Shown piece after piece: positions 17,515 to 27,228 of a DNA stretch of 64,000 bases. Position 1 is the stretch's first letter, and every line of letters starts with the position of its first letter. The translations under genes were made by a program, and so were the position numbers. The notes below the pieces were generated by a model. The model made no database searches. It worked only from the letters and a program-made list of their open reading frames with translations, and was not told the DNA's origin. The stretch lies in the NCBI GenBank assembly GCA_946616365.1, contig CAMOIX010000003.1, forward strand, positions 53,897-117,896, read 5' to 3'. This DNA is from AC2028 sp002373595 (GTDB lineage Bacteria > Bacillota > Clostridia > Lachnospirales > Lachnospiraceae).

Positions 17515-17523
17515 TGGTAAAAT
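17515..17523 (+). promoter_or_regulatory. Extended -10 promoter element before the DPM1-like GT2
   Basis: TGG-TAAAAT (17515-17523) in the 59-base gap, about 36 bases before ATG 17560. The -35 position (17495-17500, TATTAA) is weak, so activity would rely on the extended -10. Confidence 0.45.
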
Positions 17524-17559
17524 ATTCAAGTATTTGTCGTTAAGGAAAAAGAGGTTGAA

Positions 17560-18510
17560 ATGGACAAAATAGCGGTACTTATACCCTGTTACAACGAGGC
17601 ACAGACTATAGGCAAGGTCATTGCGGATGTTATAAACGCATTGCCCGAAGCCGTTATTTACGTATACAACAATAACTCAAAGGACGATACCGCACAGATC
17701 GCAGAGAAGGCCGGTGCAGTCGTCAGGAATGAATACAAGCAGGGAAAGGGTAATGTCATCAGAAGGATGTTCCGCGAGATAGACGCGCAGTGTTATCTGA
17801 TGATAGACGGAGACGATACTTATCCCCTTGAATCCGCAAATGAGATGTGCGAGAGAGTCCTTGAACACAACGCGGATATGGTTGTCGGCGACAGGCTTTC
17901 GTCCACATATTTTACAGAGAATAAGAGAATGTTCCACAATTTCGGAAACAGTCTCATGAGAGCATGTATCAATTCACTCTTCAGGAGTGATATCAAGGAT
18001 ATCATGACGGGATACAGAGCTTTCTCCTATGAGTTCGTAAAGACTTTCCCCGTATTCTCAAAGGGATTTGAGATAGAGACCGAGATGACCATACATGCGG
18101 TCAACTACAATCTGCAGGTTGAAAATGTCATAGTCGAGTACAGAGACAGACCCGAGGGAAGCGAGAGTAAACTCAATACGATCCCTGACGGAATGAAGGT
18201 CATCCACAAGATGATATCGCTGTATAAGAATTATAAGCCCATGAAGTTCTTTGGACTGCTCGCAACTATCCTATTCCTGCTCGCAGCGGGATTCCTCGTG
18301 CCGATAATCGGCGAGTTCGCAACGACCGGACTTGTTCCCAGGTTCCCGACTCTTATCGTATGCGGATTTGTAGGTATGGCCGGAATGTTTGCGCTGTTTG
18401 CGGGAATGATACTCAAGGTCATAGATGCCAAGGACAGAAAAGATTTCGAGTACCGTCTGATGAGAGTCCATGACAGACTGGTGAGTGAGAAGAAAAAAGC
18501 AGGCATCTGA
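17560..18510 (+). CDS. DPM1-like family 2 glycosyltransferase with C-terminal membrane helices
   Basis: 316 residues. The GT-A domain shows IAVLIPCYNEAQTIGKVI, YVYNNNSKDDT in place of the usual DDGS element, and the metal motif MIDGDDTYP near residue 88. SNALL/GYRAFS-type acceptor elements appear as IMTGYRAFSYEFV. Two helices near residues 228-250 and 265-288 anchor it to the membrane. This subfamily makes polyprenyl-phosphate sugars. The AGAGGTTGAA ribosome site is good. It overlaps the following GT-C-like gene by one base (TGATG), suggesting that the lipid-linked sugar it makes is used by that protein. Confidence 0.88.
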   Translation: MDKIAVLIPCYNEAQTIGKVIADVINALPEAVIYVYNNNSKDDTAQIAEKAGAVVRNEYKQGKGNVIRRMFREIDAQCYLMIDGDDTYPLESANEMCERVLEHNADMVVGDRLSSTYFTENKRMFHNFGNSLMRACINSLFRSDIKDIMTGYRAFSYEFVKTFPVFSKGFEIETEMTIHAVNYNLQVENVIVEYRDRPEGSESKLNTIPDGMKVIHKMISLYKNYKPMKFFGLLATILFLLAAGFLVPIIGEFATTGLVPRFPTLIVCGFVGMAGMFALFAGMILKVIDAKDRKDFEYRLMRVHDRLVSEKKKAGI

Positions 18511-20153
18511 TGAAAAAAAGATTCGTAGAAACTCTTAAAAGCGAAAGAATCATACGAGCGTTGGCGGTGGCAGCTCTTCCGACGCTCTTTTGTTTTATAT
18601 TCTTTGTAACGCATTCCTTTACTCCGGCATCGATGTTCACGAGTGAATGGAATGATGAACTGTTCTATTTCAAACAGGTGGAAGCTATCCTTCATCACGG
18701 ATATCCGAGGGGGTACTTCGGGTTTAACGAGTCCCATGCCATAAGTCTCTCGTTTGCTGCGTGGAGTCCTGTGCTCGTATGGCCCTGGGTGCTCTGGGGA
18801 CTGATCTTCGGATGGACCGAAAGCGCTCCCTTTATCAGCAATCTGATCATCTATACGATCGCAATGTTTATATTTGGATGGTGTACGAAGCCTTCGAGGA
18901 AACAGACGATATGGACCGCTATATTCTTCCTTGCCTTCTACCCCAATCTTCGCTATATACTCTCGGCTATGCCTGAGACCATAGCGTTCAGCGTGGTGAT
19001 CGTGATCTACGCTTTGTCGATCTCATATTTCAATACGCATAAAAAAGGAACGATGATCGCGGCACTCATACTTGGATCGGCAGCAGTGCTTATGAGACCG
19101 TATCTGCTCCTGTATCTGCTGCTCCCCGCCGTGCTCTTCGTAACGGAAAGACCCAAGGGTAAACGATTTACAGGTGCGCTCCTGATGCTTATCCCTGTGA
19201 TGGTGTCGGGTATCTTTTATGTGTTGATCAATCATTTCTTAAGTGCGGAATATTTCACACCGCTTTTCTATACCGATGTCATAACGGAATTCCTGGACAG
19301 CGGTATAGGAGGGGGATTCAGACATCTGGCATCCACTCTGTACTACAAAGGATGGGGCTTCGCAGATCTCATAAAGAGAGCTTTTCTTGTTGACGATTCG
19401 GCACCCGGTCTTTTCTTTGTGCTGTATCTCTGGATCATGGTCGTATATGCCGTCAGAGTGATCATACTGATGTGTGAGAAAAAGAAAGCAAAGTCGTCCG
19501 ATGCTTCGGACAGTAAGCAGAGGGGAACATATTTCCTTGTTCAGCTCCATGAACTGCTTGCCTTTGCAGCGATGCTTTTTGCGCTTCTCACGATGTACAA
19601 ACTGATAGAGGGAAGCAAGCACCTTCTCACATTTATGGCAGGTGCACTTCCTGTACTTGCAGTCACGGAGCTTTCATCTGTGGATGAGAAAAGGGAAAAA
19701 GTACTCAAAATTGCTGATATTATCACAAAGATATCGGTTCTGACAGGACTCCTCTGGATATTCATACTTCACAGAACGTCGGATTATGATTTTGCCGTAC
19801 CTGTAAGGAGTGAAGCGCAGGATGAAAGAGCGGCATACTGGGAAGATGTCTTTAAAGATAATATTGTGATAGACGAGACAAACGCACCTTCATATGACAA
19901 TACGGTCATATGGATGTTTGCGGATGTCGTTGACGACAAGCAGATAAACACTGACTGGCAGATGCTCTATAGACTGCCCAAGGGATCGGGCATCAGCTGC
20001 TGTTACAGAGAATATTTCCTGGACGATCCGGATCAGGTAAAGAGTGCTTATATATTTGTGACCGGCGGAGGTCCTGTCGAAGAGCTTCTCGTAGAAGAGG
20101 GATGGGAATGCATCGGAAACGACGGCTCAATGGTCATGTATAAGAGGAAATAG
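18510..20153 (+). CDS. Large GT-C-like membrane glycosyltransferase, putative
   Basis: 547 residues: a first helix (about 17-37), then an extracellular loop with FTSEWNDELFYFKQVEAIL, whose acidic residues match the catalytic position of GT-C enzymes. About ten more helices follow, then a C-terminal soluble region of about 110 residues (from near 435) that is predicted outside. PETIAFSVVIVIYA and VLMRPYLLLYLLLPA are typical of glycan-transfer membrane proteins. It is coupled to the preceding DPM1-like gene. I infer sugar transfer from a polyprenyl-phosphate donor onto a cell-wall polymer or protein; the acceptor is unknown. The start overlaps the previous stop. Confidence 0.68.
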   Translation: MKKRFVETLKSERIIRALAVAALPTLFCFIFFVTHSFTPASMFTSEWNDELFYFKQVEAILHHGYPRGYFGFNESHAISLSFAAWSPVLVWPWVLWGLIFGWTESAPFISNLIIYTIAMFIFGWCTKPSRKQTIWTAIFFLAFYPNLRYILSAMPETIAFSVVIVIYALSISYFNTHKKGTMIAALILGSAAVLMRPYLLLYLLLPAVLFVTERPKGKRFTGALLMLIPVMVSGIFYVLINHFLSAEYFTPLFYTDVITEFLDSGIGGGFRHLASTLYYKGWGFADLIKRAFLVDDSAPGLFFVLYLWIMVVYAVRVIILMCEKKKAKSSDASDSKQRGTYFLVQLHELLAFAAMLFALLTMYKLIEGSKHLLTFMAGALPVLAVTELSSVDEKREKVLKIADIITKISVLTGLLWIFILHRTSDYDFAVPVRSEAQDERAAYWEDVFKDNIVIDETNAPSYDNTVIWMFADVVDDKQINTDWQMLYRLPKGSGISCCYREYFLDDPDQVKSAYIFVTGGGPVEELLVEEGWECIGNDGSMVMYKRK

Positions 20154-20156
20154 GAA

Positions 20157-23100
20157 TTGAGTTTTGTTCACCTTCACACCCATACGGAGTATTCGCTCCT
20201 TGACGGTGCCAACAAAATAAAGAATTATGTAGCCAGAGTAAAAGAACTCGGGATGAATGCCGCTGCGATCACGGATCACGGCGTTATGACCGGAGTTATC
20301 TACTTCTATAAGGCATGCCTCGAAGCGGGGATCAAGCCGATCATCGGATGTGAAGTATATGTTGCACCCGGTTCCAGATTTGACAGAGAAGTAAGCAAGG
20401 GAGATGACAGATATTATCATCTCGTGCTTCTTGCAGAGAACAATACGGGACTTGCAAACCTTACCAAGATCGTAAGTATCGGACATAAGGAAGGGTATTA
20501 CTACAAGCCCCGTGTAGACAGGGAGACTCTCGAGAAATACCACGAAGGTATAATAGCTCTCTCAGCGTGCCTGGCAGGTGAACTGCCCAGGACGATCATG
20601 ACCGGCGATCTGCAGAAAGCGGAAGAGGTTATCCGCGATCATCTTAAGATATTCGGAGAGGGGAATTATTTCCTTGAACTGCAGGACCACGGTATTGCAG
20701 AACAGGCAACGGTAAACGCTGCACTCATGGGGCTTTCGGACAAAACGGGAGTTCCCCTTGTATGCACGAATGATAATCACTATACCTATGCTGAGGATGC
20801 GGAGCCACATGATCTGCTCCTGTGCCTTCAGACCGGAAAGAAAGTAACGGATACCGACAGAATGCGCTATGTGGGCGGTCAGTATTACGTAAAGAGTGAG
20901 GATGAGATGAGGGGACTCTTCCCTTATGCACTCGAGTCACTCGAAAACACTCAGAAGATCGCAGACAGATGCAATGTCGAGATTAAATTCCACGAAGCAA
21001 ATCTTCCCAATTATGAAGTGCCCGAAGGATATGACACATGGACATATCTGAATGAACTCTGTGAAAAAGGACTTGCCGAGAGATATCCCGATCCGGACAT
21101 GCCTTCGGGAAATCCCGGAAGGAGCATAAGACAGCAGCTTGAGTATGAACTCGGCGTCATCAAAAAGATGGGATATGTCGAGTATTTCCTGATAGTATGG
21201 GACTTCATAAACTATGCAAAAGAACATGGCATATGGGTGGGACCCGGAAGAGGATCGGCAGCGGGAAGTATAGTTTCTTATGTGCTCAGGATAACGGATA
21301 TAGATCCCATAAAATACAGCCTCATATTTGAGAGATTCCTTAATCCCGAGAGAGTGTCGATGCCCGATATAGATATCGACTTCGATGCCAGAAGGGACGA
21401 AGTCATAGAATATGTAATGCGAAAATACGGTCCTGAGAAGGTCGTAAGGATCATTACATTTAATACTCTTAAAGCGCGCGGCGTTATAAGGGATGTGGTG
21501 AGAGTAATGGGCCTGCCCATACCTTTCGGAGACAAACTTGCCAAGATGATCCCCAAGGATCTCGGCATCACGCTTGATCAGGCGCTTACAGTTAATCCTG
21601 AATTAAAGGCTCTTTACGATTCCGACGAGGAAGTAAAGAAAGTCATAGATATGTCAAAACGCCTCGAAGGGCTTCCCAGAAGCGCCGGAATGCATGCGGC
21701 CGGAGTGGTCATATGTCCGGAAGAAGCGGATAATATCATCCCCCTTTATCACAGTGCGGATAATGTTATCTCCACGGAATACGAAAAGGATACGGTCGAG
21801 GAACTCGGTCTGCTCAAGATGGATTTCCTCGGACTGGCTACTCTCGATGTGCTGAAACTTGCGGTGCAGTACATAAAAGAGAACAGAGGAGCAGACATAG
21901 ACCTTGCCAAGATAGATCTCACGGATCCTAAGGTATACAGCATGATAAGCGCAGGCGGTACCGAGGGTGTATTCCAGCTTGAAAGTGCGGGAATGACGAG
22001 CTTCATGAAGAAGCTTAAACCCGGCAATCTCGAGGAGATCATAGCGGGAATAGCGCTCTATCGTCCCGGACCGATGCAGTATTCGGGAATATATGCGGAT
22101 CGAAAGAACGGACTTGAGAATGTGTCCTACGCCTGCCCCGAACTCGCACCGATACTCGAGACAACATACGGAACCATAGTATATCAGGAGCAGGTCATGC
22201 AGATAGCAAGAGATCTCGCAGGATATACCATGGGCGGCAGCGACGAGCTTCGCCGTGCGATGAGTAAGAAGAAGCACAAGGTAATGGAAGCGGAACGCCC
22301 CGTCTTCATAAAGGGATGTGAAGAGCGCGGTATAGCTTCGAAAGTTGCCGAAGGAATATATGATGAGATAATCAAATTCGCCGAGTATGCCTTCAATAAG
22401 GCGCATGCGGCCAGCTATGCGGTAGTCACATATCAGACCGCGTATCTGAAGGCTCATTACCCCATAGAATTCATGGCGGCGCTCCTCTCAAGCGAAGAGC
22501 AGAAGACCAAGATCGCTGAATATATCTCAGTGTGCAGGTCGATGGGAATAGAGGTCGTAAGTCCCGATGTCAACGGGGGAGGGGTCGGATTCAGACCTTC
22601 GGGCGACCGTATAATATATGCGCTCAATGCCGTTGCCGGAGTCGGAGATGCATCCGTGGAAGTGATCGTCAGAGAGCGCGAACAGAATGGACCTTTTAAG
22701 AGTTTCCAGGATTTTGCAAACAGGACTCAGACCAGAGAGATCAATAAGAGAGTCGTTGAGTCGCTTATCAAAGCGGGCGCTTTTGACAGCCTCGGAGCGA
22801 CGAGAAAACAGCTCCTCTCCATATATATCGCTGTTCTCGAGGAGGGGGCGAAGAAAGCCAAACACAGCCAGAATGGTCAGATATCGCTCTTTGATATCTT
22901 AGAGGATGAAGAGGATAAAGATTTCTTTGAAGTACCCCTTCCCGACTGCGGTGAATACGAGAAGCAGGATCTCCTCGCTATGGAGAAGGAAGTCCTGGGA
23001 CTGTACATATCCGGACATCCTCTGGATGAGTATAAGGAACTGCTTGAGAAAAACATAAATGCATCCGCATATCAGTTTTATGCTGAAGAGGAACCGGAGG

Positions 23101-23762
23101 ATGACGAATCCGGACAGCTTTCGGCGCGGATGCAGGAGGATGATGACAGAGTTTCTGACGGGCAGTATGTAACGCTCGGAGGAATGATCATCTCCAAGAC
23201 GATGAAGTATACCAAGAATAATGACATAATGTGCTTCCTCACTCTTGAAGATCTGACCGGAGCGGTTGAATGCGTCGTATTTCCGAGGGCGTATGCCAAA
23301 TATTCGAATCTGCTCATGGAGGATGAGAAGGTATTCTTAAGAGGGAAAGCACAGACTCAGGACGGAAGAGACTCAAAGCTTCTCGTGGATGATGTCTACA
23401 GCTTTGAAGATGTCGCATCCGGCAAGATGGGAAGAGCGAGACAGTTCGGAAACGGAAACCGCAGTTATTCCGGAGACTTCTATTCGGGAAGCGGTGACAG
23501 GAGCGGAAACGTTCAGACTCCGACCAAGATACCCGAGCACGGACTGTTTGTTCAGTTTATGACTCAGGCTGATTATGATGAGAAATATGACAAGCTGCTG
23601 GAAGTGCTCAGACCGAGCGACGGAAATGATGATGTTGTGATCTATATACGTGAGACCAGGCAGCTGCGTGTATTGCCGGCGGCACTCAGAGTAAAAGCAA
23701 ACGATGAACTCCGACAAGCCGTTGCCGGACTTTTGGGTGAAGGAAACGCCAAGATAAAATAG
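20157..23762 (+). CDS. dnaE: DNA polymerase III subunit alpha
   Basis: 1201-residue replicative or lesion-tolerant polymerase; in Firmicutes DnaE works beside PolC, extending primers. The PHP domain opens with FVHLHTHTEYSLLDG and retains its metal-binding histidines. The palm has the catalytic acidic motif PDIDIDF at about 403-409, preceded by GPGRGSAAGS. Helix-hairpin-helix-like and OB-fold regions follow (OB near 1000-1080: VTLGGMIISKTMKYT). The start is TTG 20157, with AGAGGAAA 9 bases before; no closer ATG precedes the HTHTEYS motif. Unusually it sits between two membrane glycan genes, 3 bases after one and 2 bases before the next, so it may be cotranscribed with them. Confidence 0.97.
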   Translation: MSFVHLHTHTEYSLLDGANKIKNYVARVKELGMNAAAITDHGVMTGVIYFYKACLEAGIKPIIGCEVYVAPGSRFDREVSKGDDRYYHLVLLAENNTGLANLTKIVSIGHKEGYYYKPRVDRETLEKYHEGIIALSACLAGELPRTIMTGDLQKAEEVIRDHLKIFGEGNYFLELQDHGIAEQATVNAALMGLSDKTGVPLVCTNDNHYTYAEDAEPHDLLLCLQTGKKVTDTDRMRYVGGQYYVKSEDEMRGLFPYALESLENTQKIADRCNVEIKFHEANLPNYEVPEGYDTWTYLNELCEKGLAERYPDPDMPSGNPGRSIRQQLEYELGVIKKMGYVEYFLIVWDFINYAKEHGIWVGPGRGSAAGSIVSYVLRITDIDPIKYSLIFERFLNPERVSMPDIDIDFDARRDEVIEYVMRKYGPEKVVRIITFNTLKARGVIRDVVRVMGLPIPFGDKLAKMIPKDLGITLDQALTVNPELKALYDSDEEVKKVIDMSKRLEGLPRSAGMHAAGVVICPEEADNIIPLYHSADNVISTEYEKDTVEELGLLKMDFLGLATLDVLKLAVQYIKENRGADIDLAKIDLTDPKVYSMISAGGTEGVFQLESAGMTSFMKKLKPGNLEEIIAGIALYRPGPMQYSGIYADRKNGLENVSYACPELAPILETTYGTIVYQEQVMQIARDLAGYTMGGSDELRRAMSKKKHKVMEAERPVFIKGCEERGIASKVAEGIYDEIIKFAEYAFNKAHAASYAVVTYQTAYLKAHYPIEFMAALLSSEEQKTKIAEYISVCRSMGIEVVSPDVNGGGVGFRPSGDRIIYALNAVAGVGDASVEVIVREREQNGPFKSFQDFANRTQTREINKRVVESLIKAGAFDSLGATRKQLLSIYIAVLEEGAKKAKHSQNGQISLFDILEDEEDKDFFEVPLPDCGEYEKQDLLAMEKEVLGLYISGHPLDEYKELLEKNINASAYQFYAEEEPEDDESGQLSARMQEDDDRVSDGQYVTLGGMIISKTMKYTKNNDIMCFLTLEDLTGAVECVVFPRAYAKYSNLLMEDEKVFLRGKAQTQDGRDSKLLVDDVYSFEDVASGKMGRARQFGNGNRSYSGDFYSGSGDRSGNVQTPTKIPEHGLFVQFMTQADYDEKYDKLLEVLRPSDGNDDVVIYIRETRQLRVLPAALRVKANDELRQAVAGLLGEGNAKIK

Positions 23763-23764
23763 AT

Positions 23765-25357
23765 ATGACAAAGGGAACCAAGGATAAGAATCTGATATCC
23801 GGGATAATAAAGTATATATTTGTGATCCTCTTTGTTCCGGTATTTATATGCGTCATAATGCTCGGCACAAAGATGGACTACAACGAAGGCTTAAAACTGG
23901 TCACCAAGTATGACAACAAGCTTGCGGTGATCATCGCTGTCATTGGTATATTTGTCGTGGCTTTTCTTGCAAAGAAGGCCGGAAAGATAAAGCTTGATGC
24001 CAAGACGGAAGGCATAGCCGATTGTGTAATAGCTGCTCTTACATTTATACTCTACAGGATTGAGCTGCTGATAGCTCGCGAGACGGCATTTAAGCTTCCA
24101 TGGGATATCGGAGTCGTAAGGGGGACGGCCAATACTTTTGCGAGAGGCGAAGCTCTTGGATCTGATGTCTATATTTCCGTTTATCATAACAACATCTCCA
24201 TAGCGTACATACTCGGAAGACTCCTTAAGAGAGCGCAGGAGAAGGGATATCAGGGCGATCCCGAATTCTACTGGGTAGAGATCGGATGCCTTCTTATGGC
24301 ACTTTCGGTCTTTTTCGGAACACTCCTCATCAAAAAGATCACGAAGAATCTCGTGATCACGGCAGCAGGTTTTTTGACGCTGTTCGTGCTTGTCGGTTTG
24401 TCGGGGTGGATGTTTGCCACCTATACCGATTCATACGGAATACTCTTTCCGGTGGCAGCAGTCTATTTTTACATTACATACAGACAGAGCGACAAGCCGT
24501 ATATAAAGATACCTGCGATACTGCTTTCCTGCCTTTTGGGGGCTGTAGGTTATTTCGTAAAACCCAGCATTTTTATCGTGCTCATAGCGATGGCGGCCTG
24601 CGAGATCCTCGGACTTATCAGAAAACCCCGAAGCAGCGCAGTTTACTTTGCAGTCTTTATGATAAGCCTGTGCGCGGTCGTTGTCGGTGCTTCAAAATAC
24701 AAAGAGAAAGCATCAGATGAACTCGGATTTGACCGGATCGAGAATCTTGCTGCCGGAGTCATGGATTACTTCTATATGGGTCAGAACGAAAAGACCACGG
24801 GATCATACAGCAATGAGGATGTGACTGTATTCGGAGAATTCCAGTTCGAAGAAAAGAGCGTAAGAGAAAAAGCCTGCTTTGAGAGAGCGATAAACAGGAT
24901 AAAGGAGAAAGGTATAGTCGGGGCGCCTTACTTCTGGCTTAAGAAGATGGTCATGACATTTAATGACGGAACCTTTGGCTGGAGGGGTGAGGTGTGGATA
25001 GCAAATGAGTATTGGCCGCCTGTTTGCTCGGATACTAAGAGGACCCGGCTGCTCCGGGATATTTGGCGGATCGACGGATTTCATGAACTGAAGTTCAATA
25101 CTTTAATGCAGCAGGTTTGGATATTTGTATTGACCGGACTGTTCGTATACCCGTTTATAGAGCGAAAGAAGGACGGAGAGAGGGAAACTTGGGAGTTTTT
25201 GACAGTGCTTTTCATCGGAGTGTTCCTGTACCAGGTACTTCTCGAGGCAAGGGCCAGATATCTGTTCGTTTTCCTGCCCGTTATCATTGCAATGGCGATG
25301 TCGGGGATTTCAGGTCTTTCAAAGAAAAATATTGAAAAATGGAGAAAAAGGGACTAA
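23765..25357 (+). CDS. Polytopic membrane protein, GT-C/ArnT-like, putative
   Basis: 530 residues with about eleven hydrophobic segments. Features include a helix at 13-33, a long extracellular stretch with the acidic loop GEALGSDVYISVYHNN, TYTDSYGILFPVAA in mid-protein, VKPSIFIV (a KPS motif also seen in the paralogous pair at 14993-17500), and the near-terminal EARARYLFVFLPVII, often seen at the end of lipid-linked mannosyl/ArnT-like transferases. An extracellular domain of about 130 residues lies near 320-450. Likely uses a polyprenyl-phosphate sugar to modify a surface glycan (inference). It starts 2 bases after dnaE, and the pfkA promoter overlaps its last codons. Confidence 0.68.
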   Translation: MTKGTKDKNLISGIIKYIFVILFVPVFICVIMLGTKMDYNEGLKLVTKYDNKLAVIIAVIGIFVVAFLAKKAGKIKLDAKTEGIADCVIAALTFILYRIELLIARETAFKLPWDIGVVRGTANTFARGEALGSDVYISVYHNNISIAYILGRLLKRAQEKGYQGDPEFYWVEIGCLLMALSVFFGTLLIKKITKNLVITAAGFLTLFVLVGLSGWMFATYTDSYGILFPVAAVYFYITYRQSDKPYIKIPAILLSCLLGAVGYFVKPSIFIVLIAMAACEILGLIRKPRSSAVYFAVFMISLCAVVVGASKYKEKASDELGFDRIENLAAGVMDYFYMGQNEKTTGSYSNEDVTVFGEFQFEEKSVREKACFERAINRIKEKGIVGAPYFWLKKMVMTFNDGTFGWRGEVWIANEYWPPVCSDTKRTRLLRDIWRIDGFHELKFNTLMQQVWIFVLTGLFVYPFIERKKDGERETWEFLTVLFIGVFLYQVLLEARARYLFVFLPVIIAMAMSGISGLSKKNIEKWRKRD

Positions 25358-25360
25358 AAT
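25332..25360 (+). promoter_or_regulatory. Sigma-A promoter for pfkA
   Basis: TTGAAA (25332-25337), a 17-base spacer and TAAAAT (25355-25360). It overlaps the 3' end of the upstream membrane gene and gives a leader of about 36 bases ahead of a CCGGAGGA ribosome site. Confidence 0.75.
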
Positions 25361-25402
25361 ATTTGTCGGTAAATTTTTCACGAATGTGACCCGGAGGACA
25401 GT

Positions 25403-26371
25403 ATGGCTAAGAAGATCGAAACAATAGCGGTGCTTACCAGCGGAGGAGATGCTCCCGGTATGAATGCTGCCGTAAGAGCGGTCGTAAGAACCGCACTTGC
25501 GAGAGGACTCAAGGTTAAAGGCATAAGAAGAGGCTATCAGGGCCTTTTAAATGAAGATATATTTGATATGCAGGCCAAGGATGTGTCCGATATCATCCAG
25601 AGAGGCGGAACCGTACTCGGAACTGCGAGATGTCTTGAGTTCAAGCAGCCTGAGGTACAGCAGAAAGGTGCTGATATCTGCCGCAAGCAGGGTATCGACG
25701 GCATCGTAGTCATCGGTGGAGACGGATCCTATAGAGGAGCGCAGGCTCTTTCGAGACTCGGCATCAATACCATCGGACTTCCCGGAACTATAGACCTTGA
25801 TATAGCCTGCACGGATTACACCATCGGATTTGATACCGCGGTAAATACCGCAATGGAGGCGATCGACAAGGTAAAGGATACTTCATCTTCTCACGAGAGA
25901 TGCTCGATCATCGAGGTTATGGGACGCCATGCCGGATATATAGCTCTCTGGTGCGGTGTTGCAAACGGAGCAGAGGATATCCTTCTCCCCGAGAAGTATG
26001 ATTTCAATGAGCAGAATATAATCAACAATATAATCAGCAGCCGTAAGCGCGGAAAGAAGCATCACCTTATCATCAACGCAGAGGGAATCGGACATTCCGC
26101 TTCCATGGCCAGAAGGATCGAGGCCGCAACCGGTATCGAGACCAGAGCTACCATCCTCGGATACATGCAGCGTGGAGGAGCTCCTACCGCAAAGGACAGA
26201 TATTTCGCATCAATGATGGGTGCTCGTGCAGCAGATACTCTTATCGAAGGAAAGACCAACAGGGTCATCTGCTACAGACACGGTGAGTTCGTTGATATCG
26301 ACATCGAGGAAGCACTTGCCATGACCAAGACCATCGATGAGTATGAGTATGAGATCTCTCACCTTCTTTGA
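25403..26371 (+). CDS. pfkA: ATP-dependent 6-phosphofructokinase
   Basis: Phosphorylates fructose-6-phosphate to fructose-1,6-bisphosphate, the committed step of glycolysis. The 322-residue length is typical of the bacterial ATP-type enzyme. Seen: the nucleotide loop TSGGDAPGMNAAVRA (about 10-24), GGDGSYRGA with the Gly-Asp-Gly of the ATP-type family, the catalytic region GLPGTIDLDIACTDYTIGFDTA, and the sugar-phosphate-binding VMGRHAGYIALWCG. The Gly after GGD (GGDGS rather than GGDDS) favours ATP over pyrophosphate as phosphate donor. It has its own promoter, and its 3' end overlaps the convergent methyltransferase gene by 13 bases. Confidence 0.97.
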   Translation: MAKKIETIAVLTSGGDAPGMNAAVRAVVRTALARGLKVKGIRRGYQGLLNEDIFDMQAKDVSDIIQRGGTVLGTARCLEFKQPEVQQKGADICRKQGIDGIVVIGGDGSYRGAQALSRLGINTIGLPGTIDLDIACTDYTIGFDTAVNTAMEAIDKVKDTSSSHERCSIIEVMGRHAGYIALWCGVANGAEDILLPEKYDFNEQNIINNIISSRKRGKKHHLIINAEGIGHSASMARRIEAATGIETRATILGYMQRGGAPTAKDRYFASMMGARAADTLIEGKTNRVICYRHGEFVDIDIEEALAMTKTIDEYEYEISHLL

Positions 26372-27135
26372 CGGGAAGCTTCGTAGAGAACAACAGAGGC
26401 GGCGATAGCAGCATTCAGAGATTCTACAGAGCCGCACATGGGAATATGAATATTATGATCTGAAAGAGAGACGGTTTCCGAAAGGAGACCGTTTCCTTCG
26501 TTTCCGACAAGTATCGCAGCGGGAGAGGACAGATCAGCTGTATCATAAGGGATGCTTGCATCGAGGGAGAGGGAGTAGGACCGGATCCCGGCCTCGCGAA
26601 GCCTTTTTAAGTAATCTGCAGCCGAGCCGCCGTATATAAACGGAACTCTGAACAGGGAACCCATGGTGGATCTGACGGTTTTGGGACCGTAGGGATCGGC
26701 ACATCCATCAGTAAGTAAAAGCCCTGTCGCTCCAGCTGCCTCAGCAGTGCGGAATATGGTCCCGACATTGCCCGGATCCTGCACATTTTCGAGAAGCACG
26801 ATAAGAGGATCGCCTGCTGATATGATATCTTCTATAGTCCAGGTCTTTTTCCTGATGACGGCGATCACGCCCTGAGGAGTCTTTTGGGTGGATATCGAAT
26901 TAAATACCGAAGAAGATACTATCTCCAGACCGACGCCTTTCCCGGCGAGATCTTCAAAAGTCTTAAGATCATCACAGTTTTCCGATACAAAATATGTAAC
27001 GACAGAATTGGGGTCGGCCTCTTTTACTATCTTTGTCCCTTCCGCGACAAAAATGCCTCTTTGATTTCTCTCGGAAGCCTTCTTTTGCAGGAGGAGAAGC
27101 TCTTTTATCTTGGGATTTTGCGTGCTTGTGATCAT
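26359..27135 (-). CDS. SpoU/TrmH-family RNA 2'-O-methyltransferase
   Basis: 258 residues. An N-terminal substrate-binding subdomain (ITSTQNPKIKELLLLQKK, VAEGTKIVKEA) is followed by the SPOUT knot. The three family motifs are present: I, ENVQDPGNVGTIFRTAEAAG near residue 113 with its Asn and Arg; II, AAILVGNEGNGL near 203; and III, IPMCGSVESLNAAIAASVVL near 231, with the Ser-Leu-Asn SAM-binding turn. It most resembles the RlmB/YsgA-like 23S rRNA ribose methylases that use SAM, so the target is probably a ribosomal RNA guanosine or similar, not proven by sequence. It converges on and overlaps pfkA. Confidence 0.92.
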   Translation of the reverse strand: MITSTQNPKIKELLLLQKKASERNQRGIFVAEGTKIVKEADPNSVVTYFVSENCDDLKTFEDLAGKGVGLEIVSSSVFNSISTQKTPQGVIAVIRKKTWTIEDIISAGDPLIVLLENVQDPGNVGTIFRTAEAAGATGLLLTDGCADPYGPKTVRSTMGSLFRVPFIYGGSAADYLKRLREAGIRSYSLSLDASIPYDTADLSSPAAILVGNEGNGLLSETVSLSDHNIHIPMCGSVESLNAAIAASVVLYEASRQRR

Positions 27136-27191
27136 GTACAGGATTATAAGCCACGGATCGATCGTTAGTCAATTCCCGAAGGTGGCTTTAA

Positions 27192-27220
27192 TTGACGAAA
27201 ATAGCGTATTTTAGTAAAAT
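27192..27220 (+). promoter_or_regulatory. Sigma-A promoter for SleB-type hydrolase, likely leaderless
   Basis: TTGACG (27192-27197), a 17-base spacer and TAAAAT (27215-27220). The ATG begins at 27229, 9 bases after the hexamer end, so the transcript leader would be 0-2 bases. No ribosome site can fit. Confidence 0.75.
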
Positions 27221-27228
27221 ATCTGTGT

